Positions 35,046 through 42,910 of a stretch of 64,000 nt of DNA are shown here, one piece after another; position 1 is the stretch's first letter; each line of letters starts with the position of its first letter. The notes beneath the pieces are model-generated. The model saw only the letters and a program-made list of their open reading frames with translations. It made no database searches and was not told the DNA's origin. Where the stretch lies: positions 2,346,707-2,410,706 of the forward strand of contig NZ_JACCCL010000001.1 in assembly GCF_013408665.1 (NCBI RefSeq). Direction: 5' to 3'. This DNA is from Sporosarcina sp. JAI121 (GTDB lineage Bacteria; Bacillota; Bacilli; Bacillales_A; Planococcaceae). The position numbers were made by a program, and so were the translations under genes.

Positions 35046-35408
35046 ATGAAGAGACTTGGACTATACAATTTTTTAAATCTTATTGTTCCTTCAATCATTA
35101 TAATGATCATTGGTTACGTTTCTTTTACAGATATGTTTTTCCAACAAACAGATCACAAATACTTCTTGATTTCGCTACTAATTATTTATCCTGCTTTATT
35201 TTTAATACAAGGTGTACTAACTGCAATTTGTAAAAGCAACATTTTTATATCATTAGGTGTTTCTGTTTTAGGGTTTTTAGTTACAATCTTTACATGGGCA
35301 AATAGCAGTGCTATTGGATATGTTTTTGTATATCTTCTAGTTGGATTAGTAGGCTATGGAATAGTACGTTTATTTAAAAAAGGAAAACAGCAACCTAAAA
35401 TTACTTAA
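35046..35408 (+). CDS. Small membrane protein of unknown function
   Basis: 120 residues with four hydrophobic segments (about 7-27, 37-57, 64-85, 92-112) and a basic tail. ATG follows GGAAGGAG. The spacing of proline, asparagine and glycine residues vaguely resembles small DUF2651/YbeC-type membrane proteins, which is only a suggestion. It is AT-rich and isolated among repeats, consistent with accessory DNA. A terminator follows. Confidence 0.65.
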   Translation: MKRLGLYNFLNLIVPSIIIMIIGYVSFTDMFFQQTDHKYFLISLLIIYPALFLIQGVLTAICKSNIFISLGVSVLGFLVTIFTWANSSAIGYVFVYLLVGLVGYGIVRLFKKGKQQPKIT

Positions 35409-35415
35409 TTTCATC

Positions 35416-35447
35416 AAAAAAAGAGCTCCATAGGATGCTCTTTTTTT
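35416..35447 (+). terminator. Terminator after the small membrane protein gene
   Basis: AAAAAAAGAGC / GCTCTTTTTTT with a short loop, 8 bases past the stop. Confidence 0.85.
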
Positions 35448-35533
35448 GAAATCATATGCTTTTTTTATCTTTTGTCCCCTGAAGGGAACCCATTACCCAA
35501 AAAGGTGCGCTCACTCGCGTATAGTACAATTAC

Positions 35534-36922
35534 TCACTTTTCATTCGCAATATACGTTAATGTCTTCCCAGTAAACCCAAACAATACCGTTAATATAGGC
35601 GATAACAGGCAAAAGAATGCAAATGGCAAATACTCCATCGTAGAAACGCCTAGCACACCCGTGATGAAAATTCCGCAGACACTCCACGGTACTAACGGAT
35701 TCACAACCGTCCCTGCGTCCTCCATCACTCGGCTTAAGTTCTTGCCCGTGAGGCCTACCTTTTCAAATTGTGATTGGAAAGCTTGGCCTGTCAATAATAT
35801 CGATAAATACTGTTCGCCGATCAACACGTTGATACCGATAGCAGTTAATGCCGATGCCGCAATCACTGAGGATACTTTCCTCAATAGACTTTCAATTTTT
35901 GAAAGCAGTGATTGGACAATTCCAAGCGTGAATAATAGCCCACCCATACTAAGCGCCAGCAATACTAAACCGACAGTAAACATCATACTTTCCATGCCGC
36001 CACGAGTGAGTAGCGCATCGATGTCCTCAATTCCTGTCGTTGAAACAAAGCCACTGAATAAGATTTTGAACACTTGTGCTGCGCCATAGCTTTGATGGAG
36101 AAATGAAATTGCGACTGCACTGGCGGCGCTAACGGCCAATGTCATTAGCGCAGGAACCTTCATTATCGTCATGATAACAAGAACAACTAGCGGAATCACC
36201 GTATACCAATGTATCATCCCTGTCTCCAAAAGCCCTTCCTGGAAAAAGGCGATTTTATCGACTTCAGTCAGTGTGACACTTGGAGAAAGTATACCGAAAA
36301 TCACTAGTGATATAACAAAAGCGGGAATTGTCGTCCAGCCCATATTTCGAATATGTTCGAACAAGTCGACGCCCACAATCGAAGAAGCAAGATTTGTCGT
36401 ATCTGATAGGGGAGACATTTTATCTCCGAAAAACGCTCCCGAAACAATTGCTCCTGCTGTAATGGCCATCGATAAGTCAAGCACGGTTGCCATACCGATA
36501 AATGCAACACCGACCGTTGCAACCGTCGTTAACGAACTGCCGATTGAAAGGCCAATAATTGCAGTGACAACAAATACAATTGCAAAGAAAAAGGATGGTG
36601 TAATCAAATTAAACCCTGTATAGATCAAGGTAGGAATCGTCCCACTCATCATCCAGCTGCTGATTAAAATTCCGATGAAGAAAAACAGGAATACCGCACT
36701 CATACCCGCTCCTGCTCCTTCCACCAAACCTCTTTCAAGTTTACGGTAGGGAACTTTTTTGAACAGACCATAGCAAATCAATAACAATATAGAAAATAAA
36801 ATCGGCATATGCGGAACTGATTCAAATTTAACTATACTGACACTGATCATCGTTACAATTGCTGCTATCAGTGCTGCGGCTTCTGCAAAAGTCGGTGAAA
36901 TAATTGATTTTATACGAAACAT
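35534..36922 (-). CDS. NhaC-family transporter under a tyrosine T-box
   Basis: 462-residue membrane protein of the NhaC family (about 11 segments), with GIGSSLTTVATVGVAF-like and GAFFGDKMSPLSDTTNLASSIVGVDLFEHI motifs diagnostic of the family. It is usually annotated Na+/H+ antiporter, but a T-box leader directly upstream reads a UAC codon, so the gene is expected to be switched on when tyrosine is scarce. NhaC/YheL-type genes with tyrosine T-boxes have been proposed as tyrosine transporters in Firmicutes. It is only distantly similar to the NhaC-family protein at 6058-7581. Substrate inferred from regulation. Confidence 0.85.
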   Translation of the reverse strand: MFRIKSIISPTFAEAAALIAAIVTMISVSIVKFESVPHMPILFSILLLICYGLFKKVPYRKLERGLVEGAGAGMSAVFLFFFIGILISSWMMSGTIPTLIYTGFNLITPSFFFAIVFVVTAIIGLSIGSSLTTVATVGVAFIGMATVLDLSMAITAGAIVSGAFFGDKMSPLSDTTNLASSIVGVDLFEHIRNMGWTTIPAFVISLVIFGILSPSVTLTEVDKIAFFQEGLLETGMIHWYTVIPLVVLVIMTIMKVPALMTLAVSAASAVAISFLHQSYGAAQVFKILFSGFVSTTGIEDIDALLTRGGMESMMFTVGLVLLALSMGGLLFTLGIVQSLLSKIESLLRKVSSVIAASALTAIGINVLIGEQYLSILLTGQAFQSQFEKVGLTGKNLSRVMEDAGTVVNPLVPWSVCGIFITGVLGVSTMEYLPFAFFCLLSPILTVLFGFTGKTLTYIANEK

Positions 36923-36994
36923 GATGAGATCCTCCTCGATGGTTAAAACAAAAGATATTGAACATATGAATACTTATTTAACCTATTAGTAGAT

Positions 36995-37250
36995 AACAAA
37001 AAAGCCCCTTCAATCCCTTGGAAAGGGACGAAGAAGCTCTCCGCGTTACCACCCTAATTGATGAACCAGTTCTGGACCGGCCATCCACTTCATTAGTAGT
37101 TGAGAAAATCGGATGGCGTACTTCATACATAATGCTGCCTGAATTCACACCTGCCATTCAGTCTCTTGCTGCTGCTCACATTATGATTACTGGACCATCT
37201 CTCAAATATATTCAATTATAACGATTAGCATTTACGCAGTAGTAATTGAT
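36995..37250 (-). ncRNA. T-box riboswitch leader, tyrosine specifier
   Basis: Minus-strand leader of the NhaC-family gene. The T-box sequence AGGGTGGTAACGCGG is at 37055-37041. The terminator stem AGCTTCTTCGTCCC / GGGATTGAAGGGGCT with TTTTTT is at about 37039-36995. Stem I can be folded: GATGG/CCATC and CATAATG/CATTATG flank an internal loop whose 3' side reads ATGAAGTACG. The triplet UAC (37120-37118), a tyrosine codon, is in the specifier position after GAA. The apical stem CTGAAT/ATTCAG carries a GGTGTGA loop as in tyrosine T-boxes. Class is certain; the specifier is my reading of the fold. Confidence 0.9.
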
Positions 37251-37254
37251 TTGA

Positions 37255-37282
37255 ATCTTATCATGTTCATGGCGCAAGTCAA
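37255..37282 (-). promoter_or_regulatory. Promoter of the T-box leader
   Basis: TTGACT (37282-37277), 16 bases, TAAGAT (37260-37255) on the minus strand, just upstream of the T-box structure. Confidence 0.65.
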
Positions 37283-37335
37283 GTAGTTTACTAAAAAACG
37301 CAATTGAGTGTTTTATCTAACTCTTTGTCAAGATG

Positions 37336-38070
37336 TCAACGTTCACATGCAAACCCATCTTTATCGCCGTCCATATTTTCAGAGTAAGCAGGATGTCCTT
37401 GCTTCACTCCAGTTGGATATTTCTTGCGCAGTTCTGTACAGTTTTTGAAAAATTCTTTAGCACCGGATACCGGCTTCGTCACCGTCTTTTTTTCTACATA
37501 CGTTTCACTGTCGAATCCGCGATCGGTTGCATAGTTTTTAAGCGTCCAGATTCCAATACCTGCTTTTTTCGCTTTTGCCTCCGCTTTTTCAAACGCGTCA
37601 AGATGCCGCGTATTCGGCGGATAAACATACGCAACGCGGGCAAGGCCTTCTTCCAACAGTTTTTCCTGGACACTTATACCGTTAATGTAAATATAGGCTA
37701 GCAGTCTGCCATACTTATCCGTTTTTCCGCCTATGTCAAATTCGATTTCGAGTTTCCCACTGTTCAAGAGCTCCTGATTACGCTCTTTCGCTTTCTCGCC
37801 GAATGGCTGCTTACCGAGTCGCGGATGATTCGTTTCCGGAGTGTCGATGAGTAAGTATCTGACATTTTGTTCTTTGCCTTCATACATGATTTTAATCGTA
37901 TCGCCATCGATTGTCTTTACAAGTTCGACCGGGATTAAACCGTCCCGGCCTGGCTCCTGATCCGGAAAAAAAACAGTGTACACAATCATAGCGAGCAAGG
38001 CGACACCGATACCCACGATGCTTGCCGGTTTTTTCAGTAAGGTGCTAGAATTCTTTTTGTTTTGCTTCAT
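37336..38070 (-). CDS. Thermonuclease family protein with Excalibur calcium-binding domain
   Basis: 244 residues. An N-terminal membrane anchor or signal (about 15-35) is followed by a staphylococcal-nuclease domain with IDGDTIKI, RYLLIDTPET (first catalytic Arg), EKAKERN (Glu and Arg region) and DKYGRLLAYIYING. The C-terminal Excalibur motif is NCTELRKKYPTGV...DGDKDGFACER (DxDxDGxxCE). Extracellular or surface nuclease, calcium-dependent by analogy. ATG start; the gene sits at the edge of the tandem array, whose first unit begins about 20 bases upstream of its start codon. Confidence 0.9.
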   Translation of the reverse strand: MKQNKKNSSTLLKKPASIVGIGVALLAMIVYTVFFPDQEPGRDGLIPVELVKTIDGDTIKIMYEGKEQNVRYLLIDTPETNHPRLGKQPFGEKAKERNQELLNSGKLEIEFDIGGKTDKYGRLLAYIYINGISVQEKLLEEGLARVAYVYPPNTRHLDAFEKAEAKAKKAGIGIWTLKNYATDRGFDSETYVEKKTVTKPVSGAKEFFKNCTELRKKYPTGVKQGHPAYSENMDGDKDGFACER

Positions 38071-38090
38071 ATTTGTATCATCCTTTTACT

Positions 38091-39970
38091 ATATACTCAG
38101 CACTATTAATTTAGAATTTAATAGAAACTGTAATATTCTCTTTGTACGACGATTAAATCTAGCGAAGGAGCGACAAGTGTGGGCCGGAGTAATGAGACCG
38201 ACAGTGATCTTCTGGCGGGCTCATTACGGGAGGCCATCACCAAGCGACGAAGCGGTATTGGAAACTGCTTTCTAGTAATAATCACAAAAAACTCTCTTAC
38301 TTTCCATTTAATCAGTGCCGAGTATATAGACTGAACTAACGATTTTCCATACTACACGCTATGGCGCTTGCGGATGCCTCCCGCGATAAGCCGGGCAGAA
38401 AACCACTGCCAGTCTTATCGCTTCGGCTACCGCTGGAAGGCGCCTTCGCTAGATTACCTGTAATATTTATGACTGCATGATATAGTCATAATTCCTGTCT
38501 ATATACTCTGCACCATTGATTTAGAATTCAATAGAAACAGTAACAATCGACTTATACGATGTACGACTCCAGCGAAGGAGCGACAAGTGTGGGCCGGAGT
38601 AATGAGACCGACAGTGATCTTCTGGCGGGCTCATTACGGGAGGCCATCACCAAGCGACGAAGCGGTATTGGAAACTGCTTTTTAGTAATAATCACAAATA
38701 ACTCTCTTACTTTCCATTTAATCAGTGCCGAGTATATAGACTGAACTAACGATTTTCCATACTACACGCTATGGCGCTTGCGGATGCCTCCCGCGATAAG
38801 CCGGGCAGAAAACCACTGCCAGTCTTATCGCTTCGGCTACCGCTGGAAGGCGCCTTCGCTAGATTACCTGCAATATTTATGACTGCATTATATAGTCATA
38901 ATTCCTGTCTATATACTCTGCACCATTAATTTAGAATTCAATAGAAACAGTAACAATCGACTTATACGATGTACGACTCCAGCGAAGGAGCGACAAGTGT
39001 GAGCCGAAGTAATGAGACCGACAGTGATCTTCTGGCGGGCTCATTACGGGAGGCCATCACCAAGCGACGAAGCGGTATTGGAAACTGCTTTCTAGTAATA
39101 ATCACAAAAAACTCTCTTACTTTCCATTTAATCAGTGCCGAGTATATAGACTGAACTAACGATTTTCCATACTACACGCTATGGCGCTTGCGGATGCCTC
39201 CCGCGATAAGCCGGGCAGAAAACCACTGCCCGGCTTATCGCTTCGGCTACCGCTGGAAGGCGCCTTCGCTAGATTACCTGTAATATTTATGACTGCATGA
39301 TATAGTCATAATTCCTGTCTATATACTCTGCACCATTAATTTAGCATTCAATAGAAACAGTAACAATCGACTTATACGATGTACGACTCCAGCGAAGGAG
39401 CGACAAGTGTGAGCCGGAGTAATGAGACCGACAGTGATCTTCTGGCGGGCTCATTACGGGAGGCCATCACCGAGCGACGAAGCGGTATTGAAAATTGCTT
39501 CCTAGTAGTAATCACAAAAAACTCACATACTTTCTATTTGTTAAGTGCCGAGTATATAGACTGAACTAACGATTTTCCATACTACACGCTATGGCGCTTG
39601 CGGATGCCTCCCGCGATAAGCCGGGCAGAAAACCACTGCCAGTCTTATCGCTTCGGCTACCGCTGGAAGGCGCCTTCGCTAGATTACCTGCAATATTTAT
39701 GACTGCATGATATAGTCATAATTCCTGTCTATATACTCTGCACCATTAATTTAGAATTCAATAGAAACAGTAACAATCGACTTATACGATGTACGACTCC
39801 AGCGAAGGAGCGACAAGTGTGAGCCGGAGTAATGAGACCGACAGTGATCTTCTGGCGGGCTCATTACGGGAGGCCATCACCAAGCGACGAAGCGGTATTG
39901 GAAACTGCTTTCTAGTAATAATCACAAAAAACTCACTTACCTTCCATCTGTTAAGTGTCGAGTATATAGT
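38091..39970. repeat. Tandem array, 410-bp period, built from inverted hairpin repeats
   Basis: Four full units start at 38091, 38501, 38911 and 39321, and a partial fifth at 39731. Each unit has a roughly 240-base segment bounded by terminal inverted repeats (ATATACTCnGCAC ... GTGCCGAGTATAT) and containing the hairpin GTAATGAG-CCG / CGG-CTCATTAC plus CGGGAGGCCATCACC. This is followed by a roughly 170-base inverted relative with GATAAG / CTTATC hairpin and GATGCCTCCCGCGATAAG. Units differ by only a few bases. Short open frames inside are by-products of repetition. The first unit is the most diverged at its left edge. Confidence 0.95.
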
Positions 39971-40059
39971 CCAATAGTTTTTACATTCATATGTTACCAG
40001 TTCTGCAACCAAATGAAAACAGTCGCCACATAAGTGACGACCGCTTCAATTTCATTCCA

Positions 40060-42099
40060 TCAATAGATTTTTCGCTCCCAATGCCGGTGTGCGGCGACCG
40101 CGGCGACGAACTCGCTGTTGAAATCCGCTGCGCCTGCCAGTACGATACCCGGACCTTCTTCCGCAATTGACGCCTCGAAGAAAGGCTTGCCGGTTGTGGC
40201 GATACCGATTGGTTTATAGTGCTGAAAAGCTTCGTTGATAAAATTGACGATATCTTGCATTAGTTTTCTTGGATTATCCGCCTCGCCTCCGACGACGTAT
40301 AGTCCATCATACAATACGGAATGGACAGTTAGGAAAGTTTCCGTCACTTCGACTGCCAGTTTATCTTCACCATAAACGAAGCCGAACTTCTCGCCGACGA
40401 TATCAACAGTCATCCCTGCTTCCAGACAAGCTTTGACAACCGCTTCCACTTCGCCGCCATTGAACTTTTCACCAATGAGAATAGCGATTTTTCGTGTAGC
40501 CGGCGATTTCGCCGTTAATTCCTGGCTAAGAGCTGGTGAGGATTCGGTCACATCCGATTCCTTGCCCTCGGGATGCTTGACGCCGACCGCTTCTGCGATA
40601 GCGGTTGCCAAGCCTTTATCGACATTGACAAACATATCCACAACTTGTTGTTTGATATTCTTATCTTTCACTTTACCGACTTCAAAACTGAACGCATCCA
40701 CAATATGCTTTTTCTCGGGCAATGTCATACTGTTCCAGAAAAGACGTGCTTGCGAGAAGTGGTCACTGAAAGATTCGCTGCGCGCTTGAATTTTGCGTCC
40801 TTCCACCTTCTCTTGGTAATGAACGAAACCGCCTTCGTCTTCAGAAGATGTTGCCGGTGTATTGTTTGCCAGAGAATTTTTATGGTAGCTGACCTGCCCC
40901 ACATTGATTGTCTGCCTGCCATAGCCATCACGTTGATTGTTATGGATCGGGCACACTGGGCGGTTAATCGGCAACTCGTGGAAATTTGGTCCGCCGAGGC
41001 GGATGAGCTGCGTATCCGTGTAAGAAAACAAGCGGCCCTGCAGCAACGGATCATTTGAGAAATCAATCCCCGGCACGACATTTCCCGGATGGAATGCGAC
41101 TTGTTCCGTTTCGGCAAATACATTATCAACATTACGGTTTAGTGTCATCTTCCCGATGATTTTGACGGGGACTTTCTCTTCCGGCCATATTTTGGTCGGA
41201 TCCAGAATATCAAAATCGAACATGAACTCATCTTTTTCTTCAATCAATTGGACACCGAATTCAAATTCGACGAAGTCCCCTTTTTCAATGGACTCCCAAA
41301 GGTCCCGGCGATGGAAATCTGGATCTTTCCCGCTGATTTTCTGTGCTTCATCCCACACGAGAGAGTGAACGCCGAGTTTCGGTTTCCAGTGGAATTTTAC
41401 AAAATGCGCTTTCCCTTCAGCATTCACCAATCGGTATGTATGGACTCCGAATCCTTCCATCATCCTGAAACTCCGCGGAATCGTACGATCGGACATATGC
41501 CACATGATCATATGTGCAGATTCCTGGTTGCTCACGACAAAATCCCAAAATGTATCATGTGCAGAAGCCGCCTGTGGCATTTCGTTTTGGGGTTCAGGTT
41601 TTACCGCATGGACAAGATCGGGAAATTTGATGGCATCCTGGATGAAGAAAACCGGTATATTATTACCGACTAAGTCATAGTTCCCTTCTTCGGTATAGAA
41701 CTTTACCGCAAATCCGCGTACATCCCGAACCGTTTCTGCCGATCCCTTACTGCCCGCAACCGTGGAAAACCGTGTGAAAACCGGTGTTTTCGAACCAGGC
41801 TCCTGCAGGAATGCAGCTTTCGTATAGTCTTTCATCGATTCATATAATTCAAATTCACCGTGGGCCGCGTAGCCTCTTGCGTGCACGACTCTTTCAGGAA
41901 TCCGCTCATGGTCAAAATGGGTCATCTTTTCACGGAAGTGGAAGTCCTCCATCAATGTCGGACCACGTACCCCCGCTTTCAAGGAATGTTCGTCCTCTGA
42001 CACTTTAAGTCCTTGGTTCGTCGTCATTTTTTCCCCCGCATCATATGAACGGAATGTTTCTAACTGTCTATTCTTATCATCATTATGTCTGCTGTCCAA
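40060..42099 (-). CDS. katE: Large-subunit catalase (HPII/KatE type)
   Basis: About 680 residues: a haem catalase core plus a C-terminal flavodoxin/class I amidotransferase-like (DJ-1/PfpI) domain from about residue 530. Core features include the haem-side RVVHARGYAAHGEFE (catalytic His) and NNIPVFFIQD, and the proximal RLFSYTDTQLIRLG segment. The TTG at 42099 lies 8 bases after GGAGG and is a better start than the ATG five codons upstream, which contains the ribosome binding site. A sigma-B promoter precedes it, as in B. subtilis katE, so it is probably a general-stress catalase. Confidence 0.93.
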   Translation of the reverse strand: MDSRHNDDKNRQLETFRSYDAGEKMTTNQGLKVSEDEHSLKAGVRGPTLMEDFHFREKMTHFDHERIPERVVHARGYAAHGEFELYESMKDYTKAAFLQEPGSKTPVFTRFSTVAGSKGSAETVRDVRGFAVKFYTEEGNYDLVGNNIPVFFIQDAIKFPDLVHAVKPEPQNEMPQAASAHDTFWDFVVSNQESAHMIMWHMSDRTIPRSFRMMEGFGVHTYRLVNAEGKAHFVKFHWKPKLGVHSLVWDEAQKISGKDPDFHRRDLWESIEKGDFVEFEFGVQLIEEKDEFMFDFDILDPTKIWPEEKVPVKIIGKMTLNRNVDNVFAETEQVAFHPGNVVPGIDFSNDPLLQGRLFSYTDTQLIRLGGPNFHELPINRPVCPIHNNQRDGYGRQTINVGQVSYHKNSLANNTPATSSEDEGGFVHYQEKVEGRKIQARSESFSDHFSQARLFWNSMTLPEKKHIVDAFSFEVGKVKDKNIKQQVVDMFVNVDKGLATAIAEAVGVKHPEGKESDVTESSPALSQELTAKSPATRKIAILIGEKFNGGEVEAVVKACLEAGMTVDIVGEKFGFVYGEDKLAVEVTETFLTVHSVLYDGLYVVGGEADNPRKLMQDIVNFINEAFQHYKPIGIATTGKPFFEASIAEEGPGIVLAGAADFNSEFVAAVAAHRHWERKIY

Positions 42100-42140
42100 T
42101 GTCGTTTCCTCCATTCGGAATTTTAGTAGTCTACCACTCT

Positions 42141-42165
42141 ATTCCCCAATGGACTCAACTCAAAC
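42141..42165 (-). promoter_or_regulatory. Candidate sigma-B promoter of katE
   Basis: Minus strand GTTTGA (42165-42160), 13 bases, GGGAAT (42146-42141), one mismatch in each box from the sigma-B consensus GTTTAA / GGGTAT with correct spacing. Confidence 0.6.
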
Positions 42166-42173
42166 AGACAAAA

Positions 42174-42536
42174 TTAGAAAACGCCGATTCCTGCAATGTA
42201 GCCCAGAAATGCGAGGCCGATTCCCGAAATGTATATAAGCAGCAAATAGAGCACTGCAATCCTTTTCCTGTCGTATTTCCACATGGTAAGCAACTCTTTA
42301 TTCATCGTAGAAAATGTCGTCAATGCCCCTGCAAAACCGGAGGCAAACAGTAAAGTCGCCCAGAAAGGCAATTCCAGTCCAAAAATAATACCGATCAATA
42401 AGGAACCTGCCAGGTTAACGAGCAATGTCCCCGCCGGAAATCCATCTTGCTTATTCATCTTTGCTGATATGAAATGTCGGATGACAGCTCCTAAAAATCC
42501 TCCGATTCCAATCATCAATAATTCGATGGACGTCAT
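42174..42536 (-). CDS. crcB: Fluoride exporter FluC/CrcB, second copy
   Basis: 120-residue four-helix fluoride channel subunit with GGFLGAVIRHFIS, PAGTLLVNLAGSLLIG and GFAGALTTFSTM, the family's conserved asparagine and the phenylalanine-box/TTFST motif. The start overlaps the other crcB stop by 4 bases. Two adjacent, different subunits in Gram-positives may assemble as a heterodimer. Last gene of the helicase operon. Confidence 0.9.
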   Translation of the reverse strand: MTSIELLMIGIGGFLGAVIRHFISAKMNKQDGFPAGTLLVNLAGSLLIGIIFGLELPFWATLLFASGFAGALTTFSTMNKELLTMWKYDRKRIAVLYLLLIYISGIGLAFLGYIAGIGVF

Positions 42537-42910
42537 GTACGCACCCTCTTCCCGCCTAGACGAAAGCCGAGCCCCCCGGCAGAAAGTCCTCCGATTACAC
42601 TACAGACGATATAGATACCAGCTAAAACAATTTGGCCTCTTTCCACAAGTAAAACTGTCTCAATACTTACAGCTGAAAACGTTGTGAATGAACCAAGAAA
42701 ACCCGTCGCTACGATATCTTGCATATCCTTATGTATTGCCAATTTGCGAAAAGCCCCCGCTACAATGAAACATAGTAAAAACGTTCCGACAATATTTACC
42801 GCTAGCGTCGAAAAGGGGAATCCTGAATCATTGGAAACGACATGACTAATAGATACTCGCATAATCGCCCCTGCAGCTCCTGCTAAACCAATCAACAAGA
42901 GCTTTATCAT
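42533..42910 (-). CDS. crcB: Fluoride exporter FluC/CrcB, first copy
   Basis: 125 residues with GAAGAIMRVSISH, PFSTLAVNIVGTFLLCF and GFLGSFTTFSAVSIET. The start overlaps the helicase stop by 4 bases (ATGA). About 35-40% similar by eye to its neighbour. No fluoride riboswitch was recognised upstream of this operon. Confidence 0.9.
   Translation of the reverse strand: MIKLLLIGLAGAAGAIMRVSISHVVSNDSGFPFSTLAVNIVGTFLLCFIVAGAFRKLAIHKDMQDIVATGFLGSFTTFSAVSIETVLLVERGQIVLAGIYIVCSVIGGLSAGGLGFRLGGKRVRT

Noticed and set aside
35472..36089. 205-codon frame opposite the second NhaC-family gene
   Set aside because: Antisense shadow caused by codon bias in the membrane protein gene.
38091..39970. CRISPR array
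   Set aside because: Period of 410 bases, no short repeats with unique spacers, and no cas genes in the window.
38559..39977. Four nearly identical 61-62 codon frames with 410-base spacing
   Set aside because: They lie wholly inside the tandem array, have no ribosome binding site and simply repeat with the array, so they are not genes.
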